The position numbers and the translations under genes are program-made. From positions 1 through 64,000 of the forward strand of contig CAILYI010000141.1 in the NCBI GenBank assembly GCA_903838415.1: a stretch of DNA of 64,000 nucleotides. Reading direction: 5' to 3'. Of the stretch, positions 51,553 through 59,731 are shown piece by piece (positions within the stretch are counted from its first letter, which is position 1; every line of letters starts with the position of its first letter). The notes under the pieces are model-generated. The model made no database searches and was not told the origin of the DNA. It saw only the letters and a program-made list of their open reading frames with translations. The stretch is from an uncultured Anaerolineae bacterium (GTDB lineage: Bacteria > Chloroflexota > Anaerolineae > Anaerolineales > Villigracilaceae).

Positions 51553-53373
51553 ATGGACGATCGGGAACTTCAGCGGGCGCGATGGGCAACCTTTTCAGCG
51601 TTGCTCCTGGTGTTTGCTTTTTACTTGTTTAGCGCAGTGCCCTGGAAATTTTGGATTTCAGGGATTGTTGCTTTCCTTACCGCGAGTTTGTTGACCGCCG
51701 TCTTGGAATTATGGCTGCGACCTGCTCTGCGTAATGCCTCGAGCGGGCAGAAAGCTGACGATCTCCATGCAAAGCTTACCCAGGCGCATTTACGCACCCA
51801 GGCTACCTTAAATTTACAGAACAAGTTGTTGCAAGCCCATTCGGAGAAAGAAATTCTCGAAGCGGTCATGCAAATCGGCACGGAATTTCTGGGTGCGATC
51901 GGTGTTTCTTTTGTGCCTTATGATGAATGGGGCCAATCCCTCCCAGCCTTGGTCGTTGGCAAAGCGCCCGAGACTGCCCTGCAAGCCTGGTCGCCGCGAC
52001 TTATACAGCCGGAAACTCGTCAGGTTTGTAAAAACTGTCAGCTTTTGCACGGCGGCAGCGGTTGTGTCTTGATCCCATCCGAATCGACGCAGCCCGCCTA
52101 TGTTGAATGTTTTCCGCTCCGCAACGGTGGTCGGGATTTGGGGATGCTCAACTTCTATTTTGAGCGTGATTGCGATCTTGAAGGTACAGCCCGCACATTT
52201 TTTGTCGAAATACTGGATGTTGCCGGGCAGGCTTTGGAAAATCTGCGCAGCCGCGACCAGGAAATTGCGGCGCTGCATTACCTGCAGACGATTTCCTCGC
52301 CGAAATCGGACTTATCCATTCTGCTGACCAGTTTATTGGAAAATGTCCAGCACGCCATGGATTTGGATTTTGCGCTGATATACCTGCCGGGCGGCATAAC
52401 CGGGAAGATCAATCCCACCCCGCAGCTTTTCTCCCGCTCAAAAGGCGAGGCCGCCGCTGCCAATTTCACTCCCGACTTGCCCTTCCTGGAAGGCATCTGG
52501 AAGAGTGTACTGGCCTCCGGCAACAGCCTTTCCCTGGAAAACGCCACTCTGGATAAACAGGAAAAATGGAAGGTACTCCTGATTGTTCCACTCATCTGGC
52601 GGGGCGAGCTACCGGCAGGGATGTTGATCTTGGGCTCCAATTCCGCCCATGCTTTTGCCCAACGCCACCGCGCGTTATTGGAAACATTGGCCGGGCAGGC
52701 TGCCTTGCTCATCCAGAACGCCCGGCTGATGGTCCAGGTTGAGTACCAGGCCGTGGTCGACGAACGGACGCGCCTGGCGCGCGAAATCCATGATGGCTTG
52801 GCGCAGACCCTGGCTTTTCTGAAAATCCAATCGACACAGATGCAAAACTACCTGGCGCGGGGCGAAACCGAAAAATTGACAAATACGCTCCAGGCCAGTC
52901 ACCGCACGCTCTCAGATGCCTATGTTGACGCCCGACAGGCCATTGACGATTTGCGCCGCACTCCATCCACCAGCTTGCGTCATTGGATCGGGCAGGTGGC
53001 AGCCGATTACGAGCAGGCCACCGGACAACGGGTGAACATTTCCGCTTTCACGCTTTCCACGGAATATCCCGCCAACATCCAGGCGCAGCTCATTCGAATT
53101 ATTCAGGAAGCACTGAGCAACATTCGCAAACACGCTGATGCGCGGGTCGTGGATATCTTCAGTCGCGAGAATGAGGCTTCTGTCCTGATCGAAATCCGTG
53201 ACGATGGCTGCGGTTTTGCCCCCGAAAATGTGGACGGCAGTTCACGCTATGGGCTGCGCGGGATGCGAGAACGTGCCGAAAGTATCGGAGCGGATTTCCA
53301 AATTACCAGTCACCCCGGTGGTGGCACAATCGTTTCACTCAGCTTGCCTGTGGCAGTCAAGGAGGAATTATGA
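51553..53373 (+). CDS. NarX-type sensor histidine kinase with GAF domains and a cysteine cluster
   Basis: A 606-residue HisKA_3 kinase. Two short membrane helices (about 12-52), a coiled linker, a GAF-like domain (95-225), a second GAF domain (245-390), then the dimerisation domain with H413 in RLAREIHDGLAQTLAF and a HATPase with HADARVVDIF and GLRGMRERAESIGADF. The first GAF contains C159-x2-C162-x8-C171 and C186, a spacing that could hold an iron-sulfur cluster or redox-active thiols as in some oxygen- or redox-sensing kinases (inference). It overlaps the regulator gene by 4 bp and lies just upstream of the caa3 oxidase genes. The ligand is unknown. Confidence 0.88.
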   Translation: MDDRELQRARWATFSALLLVFAFYLFSAVPWKFWISGIVAFLTASLLTAVLELWLRPALRNASSGQKADDLHAKLTQAHLRTQATLNLQNKLLQAHSEKEILEAVMQIGTEFLGAIGVSFVPYDEWGQSLPALVVGKAPETALQAWSPRLIQPETRQVCKNCQLLHGGSGCVLIPSESTQPAYVECFPLRNGGRDLGMLNFYFERDCDLEGTARTFFVEILDVAGQALENLRSRDQEIAALHYLQTISSPKSDLSILLTSLLENVQHAMDLDFALIYLPGGITGKINPTPQLFSRSKGEAAAANFTPDLPFLEGIWKSVLASGNSLSLENATLDKQEKWKVLLIVPLIWRGELPAGMLILGSNSAHAFAQRHRALLETLAGQAALLIQNARLMVQVEYQAVVDERTRLAREIHDGLAQTLAFLKIQSTQMQNYLARGETEKLTNTLQASHRTLSDAYVDARQAIDDLRRTPSTSLRHWIGQVAADYEQATGQRVNISAFTLSTEYPANIQAQLIRIIQEALSNIRKHADARVVDIFSRENEASVLIEIRDDGCGFAPENVDGSSRYGLRGMRERAESIGADFQITSHPGGGTIVSLSLPVAVKEEL

Positions 53374-54005
53374 GTCGAATACGGCTTGTTGTGGTGGATG
53401 ACCATTCCCTTTTCCGGCGTGGATTGATCAGTTTGCTGGAAGAGATGACGGAATTCCTGGTGGTTGGCGAAGCTTCCAGTGGACAGGAAGCCTTGCCCGT
53501 AATTGAAAATTCCCGTCCGGATATTATTCTGCTCGATATCAACATGCCGAACATGGATGGCATCCAAACACTCAGCGCGATACGAAAAACCCGCCCTGAG
53601 CAAAAAGTATTGATGCTGACAATTTCTCAAAACGATGATGACCTGATCGGGGCGATTGTTGCGGGTGCCAACGGATATCTGCTCAAGAATACTGAGCCCG
53701 AGATTTTGCGCAATACCATTTCGCAAGTTTCGACCGGAAATTCGGTGCTTTCTCCCGAGATTACCGAAAAAGTCCTGCAGGCGGTGCGCCGTTCACAATC
53801 TGACCGCAACCGGGGCTTGCTCAGCGAGCGCGAAGTGGAAGTGCTCAAGTGTTTGGCGCGGGGGCAAACCACGGCGCAAATTGCCAACGGCCTGTTTATT
53901 TCAGAAAACACCGTCAAAACACATATTCGACACATTTTGGAAAAAATGGAAGTAAATAATCGCGCCGAAGCAGTAGCCAGGGCCGCGCAAATGGATTTGA
54001 TTTAG
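53370..54005 (+). CDS. NarL/LuxR-type response regulator
   Basis: A 211-residue regulator. Receiver domain 1-125 with D56 in IILLDINMPNMDG and YLLKNTEPE, and a LuxR-type helix-turn-helix at 145-205 (LSEREVEVLKCLARGQTTAQIA, then ENTVKTHIRHILEKMEVNNRAEAV). It is the partner of the upstream NarX-type kinase, with a 4-bp overlap and GAGGAAT before the start. Likely targets are the oxidase genes downstream or the peroxidase upstream (inference). Confidence 0.9.
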   Translation: MSRIRLVVVDDHSLFRRGLISLLEEMTEFLVVGEASSGQEALPVIENSRPDIILLDINMPNMDGIQTLSAIRKTRPEQKVLMLTISQNDDDLIGAIVAGANGYLLKNTEPEILRNTISQVSTGNSVLSPEITEKVLQAVRRSQSDRNRGLLSEREVEVLKCLARGQTTAQIANGLFISENTVKTHIRHILEKMEVNNRAEAVARAAQMDLI

Positions 54006-54024
54006 TCTTTATCTTGTGCAAACC

Positions 54025-54058
54025 AAAGCGGGTGATTTCGAAATCACCCGCTTTTTGA
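54025..54058 (+). terminator. Palindromic terminator after the response regulator
   Basis: AAAGCGGGTGATTT and AAATCACCCGCTTT pair perfectly around a CG centre (54025-54054), followed by TTGATT. A frame annotated through this palindrome (from 54016) is not a plausible start. Confidence 0.75.
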
Positions 54059-54159
54059 TTCAAAATCCCCCTAACTTCACGCCGCTGTGGATGACAAATC
54101 GGAGATATTTTGGTAAATTTATTTCGTTCCAGCCTGATGAAAAACGTGAGAACCTACCT

Positions 54160-54522
54160 ATGCCTGAACCCGTCAATTTACCCCACCGCGTGCTGATTGT
54201 TTCAGCAAATCCCCTTTTCCGCGAAGGCCTGCGCAAGCTGTATACCGAGCGCTGGGGCGGGAAAGCTGCCATCGTGGGGATGCCAACCACCATGACGGAG
54301 GCGCTTTCGGGGCTGGAAACGCATCAACCGGATTTGGTCATCGTGGATTTTGATGATAAGACCATTAATCGGGATGAATTTCTTAATCGGTTTGTGACCG
54401 GGAAGAAACCAATGCAGGTGATGCTGGTTTCCTTGCAAGAATCTGGACAGGTTGTCGTGTACGACCGGCGCACGTTGACTTCTGCGCAGGCGGAAAATTG
54501 GTTGAATGATCCCTGGAGCTAA
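54160..54522 (+). CDS. Receiver-like protein upstream of the oxidase genes
   Basis: A 120-residue protein resembling a NarL-type receiver: RVLIVSANPLFREGLRKLY at the N-terminus and PDLVIVDFDD around the phosphoacceptor position. The double acidic pocket is missing (SAN instead of DD), and the normal lysine is not obvious. The C-terminus ends ENWLNDPWS without an output domain. It is probably a degenerate receiver used as a binding module (inference). The ATG at 54160 has only a weak ribosome site; the longer frame from 54016 passes through a terminator. coxB begins 30 bp downstream. Confidence 0.65.
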   Translation: MPEPVNLPHRVLIVSANPLFREGLRKLYTERWGGKAAIVGMPTTMTEALSGLETHQPDLVIVDFDDKTINRDEFLNRFVTGKKPMQVMLVSLQESGQVVVYDRRTLTSAQAENWLNDPWS

Positions 54523-54552
54523 CAAACCGCTTTATTGATAGGAGAGATGCTT

Positions 54553-55581
54553 ATGCAAAATGCCCGCCATTTCGCTATTATCGCTGTGCTGGTTGCGGTT
54601 GTAACCGGGCTGACCTATGTTGGACTGAATTCTCTCGGTCTGATGCCGGTCGAAGCCAGCGCACAGTCGATACCGATTGACTGGTTGTTTGACCTGGAGG
54701 TCAAGTTGATCTCCTTTTTCTTTGCGCTGATCATGGTTCCATTAACGTACAGCCTGATCGCTTTTCGCCGCAAAGATGGGGACGATGGAGATGGCCAGCA
54801 CTTTGAAGGAAATACCCGCCTGGAAATCGTCTGGACGGTGATTCCATTAATCCTGGTGATCGTGCTCGGTGTGATCGGCGGCGACAATCTCCGCCAGGTT
54901 CGCATCGTCGATCCCCAGGCCGCGGAAATCAAGGTGGTCGCTTTTCAGTGGGGCTGGCGCTTCGAATATCCCCAGGGCTTCAGCTCGAACAAGCTCTACC
55001 TGCCTGAAGGCAAACAAGTGGTGCTCAAAATGGAAAGCCAGGATGTCTTGCATTCATTCTGGGTGCCCGAATTCCGCGTTAAGCAGGATATCGTCCCGGG
55101 CCGTGTTGAAGATTATCGCATCACGCCCATCAGAATCGGAGAGTACAAGGTCCGCTGCGCCGAGTTGTGCGGTACTTCCCATGCCTACATGGAAGCGCCT
55201 GTGATCGTGGTCAGTCAGGCTGATTATGACAAATGGCTCACGGATCAGACCGCTAAAGCACAGCTTGAGGCTGCGGCCAGCGCGGGCAAGCCGGATGCGA
55301 CTCGTGGTCAAAAACTCTACCAGGAAAGCGGCTGTAAAGCCTGCCACTCTCTGGATGGTGCCAAAGGCGTTGGCCCGACCTGGAAAGGCTTGTTTGGCTC
55401 GACAGTTGAACTGGCTGACGGTTCATCCGTGGCCGCCGACGAAGCTTATTTAACTGAATCTGTCAAAGCTCCGGGCGCCAAAACCGTTGAAGGTTTTCCA
55501 GCGAACGCCATGCCCAGTTTTTCATATTTAACTGATGGCCAGGTCGCTGACCTGACAGAATTCATCAAGACACTAAAATAG
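54553..55581 (+). CDS. coxB: Cytochrome c oxidase subunit II fused to cytochrome c (caa3 type)
   Basis: A 342-residue subunit II. An N-terminal helix (about 5-25) and a second helix (about 45-70) anchor it; a further LILVIVLGVIGG helix is near 100. The cupredoxin domain carries the CuA set C202-x3-C206-x3-H210-x2-M213 plus VLHSFWVPEF. A C-terminal cytochrome c domain (about 250-342) has haem motif C261-K-A-C264-H265 and a distal methionine in NAMPSFSYL. This is the caa3 layout. AGGAGA lies 8 bp before the ATG at 54553; ATG 54547 is too close to it. Confidence 0.92.
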   Translation: MQNARHFAIIAVLVAVVTGLTYVGLNSLGLMPVEASAQSIPIDWLFDLEVKLISFFFALIMVPLTYSLIAFRRKDGDDGDGQHFEGNTRLEIVWTVIPLILVIVLGVIGGDNLRQVRIVDPQAAEIKVVAFQWGWRFEYPQGFSSNKLYLPEGKQVVLKMESQDVLHSFWVPEFRVKQDIVPGRVEDYRITPIRIGEYKVRCAELCGTSHAYMEAPVIVVSQADYDKWLTDQTAKAQLEAAASAGKPDATRGQKLYQESGCKACHSLDGAKGVGPTWKGLFGSTVELADGSSVAADEAYLTESVKAPGAKTVEGFPANAMPSFSYLTDGQVADLTEFIKTLK

Positions 55582-55591
55582 GAGTCACTGA

Positions 55592-57640
55592 ATGAGTAAA
55601 AACTCCTCACGCAGCGTAGGAAGTGTTCTGTTATTTGCAGCCGCCGGATTTATCGCAGGATTTCTGGTTGCGGTATTGCTGCACACCCTCACCACCGGGA
55701 AATTTGAATCCGCTTATTTGCTGGATTTGCCCTCCTGGCTTTTGGGCACCCTGCTGGCGGTGGTCGGGCTTCTGTACGGCATGCTCGGTTACTGGGGCGT
55801 TGTCCGTGGCATATTCTGGCAGGTTGGCGGCACATTGGCGGGCGCATTCTTCGTCACGTTGGTGCGCTGGCTGCTGAATTTCACCGGCGGAAAATACAGC
55901 CTGTTCGACTTGAATACCTTCGGTTTCACCGAACCGGCCTGGGTTTTCGGCGCCATTCTGGGCGCAGTTGCTTTCCTGGTGGGCGTTGGCTCGCTCACCG
56001 ATTGGTACAAATGGGCCAAGGGCGAGGCAACTTCCGAGCACCATGCCGATATCCCCGGCTGGCGCAAGTATTTCGGCGTCTCCCTCGATCACAAAGTGAT
56101 TGGGATTCAGTACACTTTCACATCCCTGGTTCTGTTGAGCGTCGGCGGCACGTTTGCCCTGGTATTCCGCACAGAACTAGCTAAATCCGGCTTGCAGATC
56201 ATTTCCTTGCAGCTCTACAACTCGTTGATGAGTCTGCACGGCATGTTGATGATCGTCTCGATCCTGTTGGGGATTGCTGGTGTCATGAACTACCTCGTGC
56301 CGATGATGATTGGCGCGCAGGACATGGCATTCCCTCGCCTGAATGCTTTCTCGTTTTGGATCGCCATTCCGGCGGCTTTGTTGCTGCTCTCGAGCCTCGC
56401 CCTAGGAGGCTTTGATACCGGCTGGACGGGGTATCCGCCCCTTTCAGCGCGCGCTCCGCTCGGTATGCAGATGTTCTTCGTGGCGGTCTGGTTCGCGGGT
56501 TGGTCATCCATTTTAGGGGCACTCAACCTGATCGTGAGTGCCTTGCGGATGCGCGCCAGGGGTATGACCGCTTTTCGAATGCCGATTTTCGTCTGGGCTT
56601 CGCTGGCTACCTCCATCATCAGCCTGACGGCCACCCAGTTGATCGGCCTGTCGTTCCAGTTGGTTTTGTTCCAGCGCCTGTTTGGCATGCCCTTCTTTGA
56701 CGCGGCCAAAGGCGGCAACCCGATCCTTTTCCAGCATCTCTTCTGGTTTTACTCACATCCGGCGGTGTACGTGTTCGTCCTGCCTGGCCTGGGTATCATC
56801 AGCGAACTGCTGCCGGTCTTTGTCCGCAAGCCTTTGTTTGGCTACAAATGGGTGGCGATGTCCTCCCTGGGGATTGCGCTGGTGGGTTTTCTGGTTTGGG
56901 CGCACCACATGTTTGCCTCCGGCATGAACGAATATCTGCGCGTGCCGTTTATGTACAGCACGCTGCTAGTGGCTGTCCCGACGGGAGTTAAATTCTTCTC
57001 GTGGGTCGCCACTCTGTGGGGCGGAAAAATCCGAACGCCAGTACCGATGCTGTTTGTTCTGGGGGGCATCATCGTATTTCTTTTAGGTGGGTTGACTGGG
57101 CCGCCAAATGCCACGGTTTCAACCGATCTGCACCTGACGGATACCTATTTCATCGTCGGTCACTTCCATGACACCATGTTTGGTGGTTACATCTTCCCGT
57201 TCTTTGCTGCGCTCTATTATTGGTTCCCCAAAGCGACCGGCAAGCGATTGGATGAGAAATTGGGCAAGCTGCATTTCTGGTTGATGACGCCTTCGTTCTT
57301 GATCGTGACCCTGTTCATGATGCGCATCGGTTTGTTGGGCATGCGCCGTCGTATCGCGGATTACGATCCCGCCCTGGGCTTTGATCCGTGGAATTTGGCC
57401 ATCACGATTGCCGCTTTTGGGATCGCTGCCGCTGTGGTTATTTTCTTCATCAATATCATCAAAACACTGAGATCCAGCAAGATGGAAACAGGCAATGTTT
57501 GGAATTCACGTTCGCCTGAATGGCAGGTTCCTTCGCCGATGCCCGCTCATAATTATGACCACGAATTCGAAGTTGTAGGCGAACCGTATGATTACGGCTT
57601 GCCCGGCTCCGTCTACGTCAACATGCACCCGGAGGAATAG
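55592..57640 (+). CDS. coxA: Cytochrome c oxidase subunit I (A2-type caa3)
   Basis: A 682-residue haem-copper oxidase subunit I. The first about 150 residues are an extension with extra membrane helices. The catalytic core follows: LHGMLMI (haem histidine), the CuB ligand and cross-linked tyrosine in Y387-S-H389-P-A-V-Y393, VWAHHMFASGM (two CuB histidines) and FIVGHFHDTMFGGY (haem ligands). YSHPxVY, with no glutamate, marks the A2 subfamily of proton channels, as in Thermus and Rhodothermus caa3. It starts 10 bp after coxB with an AGGAGTCACTGA leader. Confidence 0.94.
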   Translation: MSKNSSRSVGSVLLFAAAGFIAGFLVAVLLHTLTTGKFESAYLLDLPSWLLGTLLAVVGLLYGMLGYWGVVRGIFWQVGGTLAGAFFVTLVRWLLNFTGGKYSLFDLNTFGFTEPAWVFGAILGAVAFLVGVGSLTDWYKWAKGEATSEHHADIPGWRKYFGVSLDHKVIGIQYTFTSLVLLSVGGTFALVFRTELAKSGLQIISLQLYNSLMSLHGMLMIVSILLGIAGVMNYLVPMMIGAQDMAFPRLNAFSFWIAIPAALLLLSSLALGGFDTGWTGYPPLSARAPLGMQMFFVAVWFAGWSSILGALNLIVSALRMRARGMTAFRMPIFVWASLATSIISLTATQLIGLSFQLVLFQRLFGMPFFDAAKGGNPILFQHLFWFYSHPAVYVFVLPGLGIISELLPVFVRKPLFGYKWVAMSSLGIALVGFLVWAHHMFASGMNEYLRVPFMYSTLLVAVPTGVKFFSWVATLWGGKIRTPVPMLFVLGGIIVFLLGGLTGPPNATVSTDLHLTDTYFIVGHFHDTMFGGYIFPFFAALYYWFPKATGKRLDEKLGKLHFWLMTPSFLIVTLFMMRIGLLGMRRRIADYDPALGFDPWNLAITIAAFGIAAAVVIFFINIIKTLRSSKMETGNVWNSRSPEWQVPSPMPAHNYDHEFEVVGEPYDYGLPGSVYVNMHPEE

Positions 57641-57642
57641 AC

Positions 57643-58398
57643 GTGACACACGAAAATCATGCTGGTTTACTCCGTCAGGGCTTGGTGGTGTTCATTTTCC
57701 TGGCGTTTCTGACCCTGGTTGAGTTTTTTATCGCCATCACCAACCAGTCACTGCTCCTGCTGCTGATTGTCGCCCTCATCAAAGGCGGACTGGTGATGTA
57801 CTATTACATGCACGTATACAAGCTGAGCGAGGAAGGCGATCAGAATCAGCACAGCGATGACTGGAAATTGCGCACCAATCGCCTCGGTTTGTGGCTGTTC
57901 ATTCTCTCAGACGCCTTTGTTTTCGGCGGTTTGCTGGTGACTCGCTTCAATCTGCTTGGCCTGACGCGCCCGGACTTGAATCAATATCTCGGTCTGGCAG
58001 TTACCGCCGTTCTGTTGATCTCCAGCTTTTTCATGAATCGCGCTGAAACGCAAATGGGTCAGGGCAATCAGAAAGGCTTCCTGATCAGCACGGCTGTCAC
58101 CATGCTGCTCGGCATCGGCTTTTTAGCGGGCGTGATGGGCGTGGAATGGCAGGAAGCGCCCTTCTCGGTCGGGGATAGCGCTTACAGCGCGGTATTCTTC
58201 ATCATGACCGGCATGCACGCCTTCCACGTTTTGACCGGCGTCATCTTTCTGGGAATCATCTTCAACAATGGCCGTCGCGGATTGTACAGCGCCGAGAAAC
58301 ATTGGGCCGTGGAAGCTGCGACGGTGTACTGGCACTTCATCGACCTCGTCTGGATTTTGTTCTACCCGGCGTTGTATTTGATCGGCCGTTTGGCGTAA
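57643..58398 (+). CDS. coxC: Oxidase subunit IV-subunit III fusion
   Basis: A 251-residue protein. Residues 1-68 look like small subunit IV (GLVVFIFLAFLTLVEFFIAI, then LLIVALIKGGLVMYYYMHVYKL). Residues 80-251 are subunit III: TNRLGLWLFILSDAFVFGGLL, FLISTAVTMLLGIGFLAGV, MTGMHAFHVLTGVIFLGI, and VYWHFIDLVWILFYPALYL. The protein is thus a two-subunit fusion. It starts at GTG with a GGAGG site inside the coxA end, and ends before a terminator. Confidence 0.88.
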   Translation: MTHENHAGLLRQGLVVFIFLAFLTLVEFFIAITNQSLLLLLIVALIKGGLVMYYYMHVYKLSEEGDQNQHSDDWKLRTNRLGLWLFILSDAFVFGGLLVTRFNLLGLTRPDLNQYLGLAVTAVLLISSFFMNRAETQMGQGNQKGFLISTAVTMLLGIGFLAGVMGVEWQEAPFSVGDSAYSAVFFIMTGMHAFHVLTGVIFLGIIFNNGRRGLYSAEKHWAVEAATVYWHFIDLVWILFYPALYLIGRLA

Positions 58399-58403
58399 TT
58401 CTC

Positions 58404-58439
58404 AAAAGGGATGGCCTCCGGTGGGGGCCATCCCTTTTT
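58404..58439 (+). terminator. Rho-independent terminator after subunit III
   Basis: AAAAGGGATGGCC (58404-58416) pairs perfectly with GGCCATCCCTTTT (58426-58438), followed by TTC. Confidence 0.85.
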
Positions 58440-58458
58440 CAAAGAGTGAGGCACAGGT

Positions 58459-58959
58459 ATGACTCGTTTGTTCATCCAGCGTTTCCTGATTTTGATTGCG
58501 TTGGGCATTGCGATTGCCATCGTGATCAATGAATTCACTTTCATCTTCATGAAGAGTGATTCCGGGCGTGGGCCTGAGCGTTTCGAACTGGTTATCCCTG
58601 CCGGAACCTCCGACAGGATCGCCAAAGGCGAACCGAATCCAGCCATCCCGGCTAATATGGTCTTTGTGGCCGGGGATACGCTGGTCGTCAAAAACCTGGA
58701 TTTCGTTGACCATCGCCTTGGGCCGCTATTCATTCCCGTTGGCACTTCGGCCAGCCTGACCTTGAGCGATGCCAATAATTATGCTTATACATGCTCGTTT
58801 CAGCCTTCACAGGTCTTCGGCCTGGATGTGCAGGAGCCGGTCACCTCGGCCACCCGCCTGTATGGAATTCTCTTTGCCGGGATTCCGCTTGGAATGATGT
58901 TTGCGATTTACAGCCTGGTCATCTGGCCGATTAAACGCGCTGAAGCGGTGGCGAAATGA
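58459..58959 (+). CDS. Membrane-anchored protein with a degenerate cupredoxin-like domain
   Basis: A 166-residue protein with an N-terminal helix (6-28), an exported beta-rich middle (40-130) and a C-terminal helix (135-156). The middle, MVFVAGDTLVVKNLDFVDHRLGP and YAYTCSFQPSQVFGLDV, follows the cupredoxin strand pattern: one histidine (H85) and one cysteine (C112) stand at ligand-like positions, but the second histidine and the methionine are not obvious. It may be a copper-handling or assembly factor for the oxidase (inference). The stop overlaps the SURF1 start by 4 bp. Confidence 0.75.
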   Translation: MTRLFIQRFLILIALGIAIAIVINEFTFIFMKSDSGRGPERFELVIPAGTSDRIAKGEPNPAIPANMVFVAGDTLVVKNLDFVDHRLGPLFIPVGTSASLTLSDANNYAYTCSFQPSQVFGLDVQEPVTSATRLYGILFAGIPLGMMFAIYSLVIWPIKRAEAVAK

Positions 58960-59729
58960 CCATTTTCCGCGCCATGTTTAGCCGCAAATGGATTTTGGCT
59001 ACCCTGTTGGTTCTGGCCGGGACGGCTTTTTGTGCCCGCATGGGCATCTGGCAGCTTGATCGCCTGGCCCAGCGCCGCGCTTTCAACGAACACTATCTCG
59101 AAGCGAGCATGTCCTCGCCGCTGATGCTGACTGCAGCCCCGCAGGATGATTTGAGCACGATGGAATACCGCCTGATTACCGTCACCGGGCAGTATGACCC
59201 GGCCCATCAGGTGGTACTGCGCAACCAGTTTCACGATAATCAGCCCGGTTACTTTTTGCTCACACCGCTGCTGCTCTCGGATGGAACGGGGATTTTCGTC
59301 GAGCGCGGCTGGATTCCTGCAGAGGGCAACACCAACCCGTCAGAGTGGCACCAATATGATCAGCCTGGTGATGTTACAGTCAGCGGAACGATCCGCCTGG
59401 GAGCTTCGCAACCAGAGCTGGGGGGCGTCCCTGATCCGGAACTAGCTGCCGGGCAGACCGGCCTCGATTTCTGGAATATCGTCAACCTGGCGAGAATCTC
59501 CCGTCAAGTTCCCTACAAACTTTTACCGGTCTTTGTTCAGCCTGAGCCTGATGCCACGCTGACGGCGCCGCCTTATCCGTATCAGCCGGTGATCGAAATT
59601 ACCGAAGGCCCGCATTTTGGGTACGCACTGCAATGGTTTACGTTTGCGTCGATGCTGTTTTTGGGCTACCCATTTTTTCTGCGCAAACAACTGACCACGC
59701 GCGCTTCTGCCGCGGATTCAGAGGAGTAA
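58956..59729 (+). CDS. SURF1-family oxidase assembly protein
   Basis: A 257-residue SURF1/Shy1 protein. One membrane helix at 11-30 (WILATLLVLAGTAFCARMGIWQLDR) includes the family's GxWQLxR element; a second helix is near 235-250. The exported domain has YRLITVTGQYDP, VLLRNQFHDNQPGYFLLTPL-type wording and IFVERGWIP. It supports haem A insertion into subunit I. The ATG overlaps the upstream gene by 4 bp; ctaB follows after 2 bp. Confidence 0.9.
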   Translation: MTIFRAMFSRKWILATLLVLAGTAFCARMGIWQLDRLAQRRAFNEHYLEASMSSPLMLTAAPQDDLSTMEYRLITVTGQYDPAHQVVLRNQFHDNQPGYFLLTPLLLSDGTGIFVERGWIPAEGNTNPSEWHQYDQPGDVTVSGTIRLGASQPELGGVPDPELAAGQTGLDFWNIVNLARISRQVPYKLLPVFVQPEPDATLTAPPYPYQPVIEITEGPHFGYALQWFTFASMLFLGYPFFLRKQLTTRASAADSEE

Positions 59730-59731
59730 GC

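Noticed and set aside
54016-54159. N-terminal extension of the receiver-like protein from 54016
   Set aside because: This stretch is a perfect terminator palindrome; a start there is implausible.
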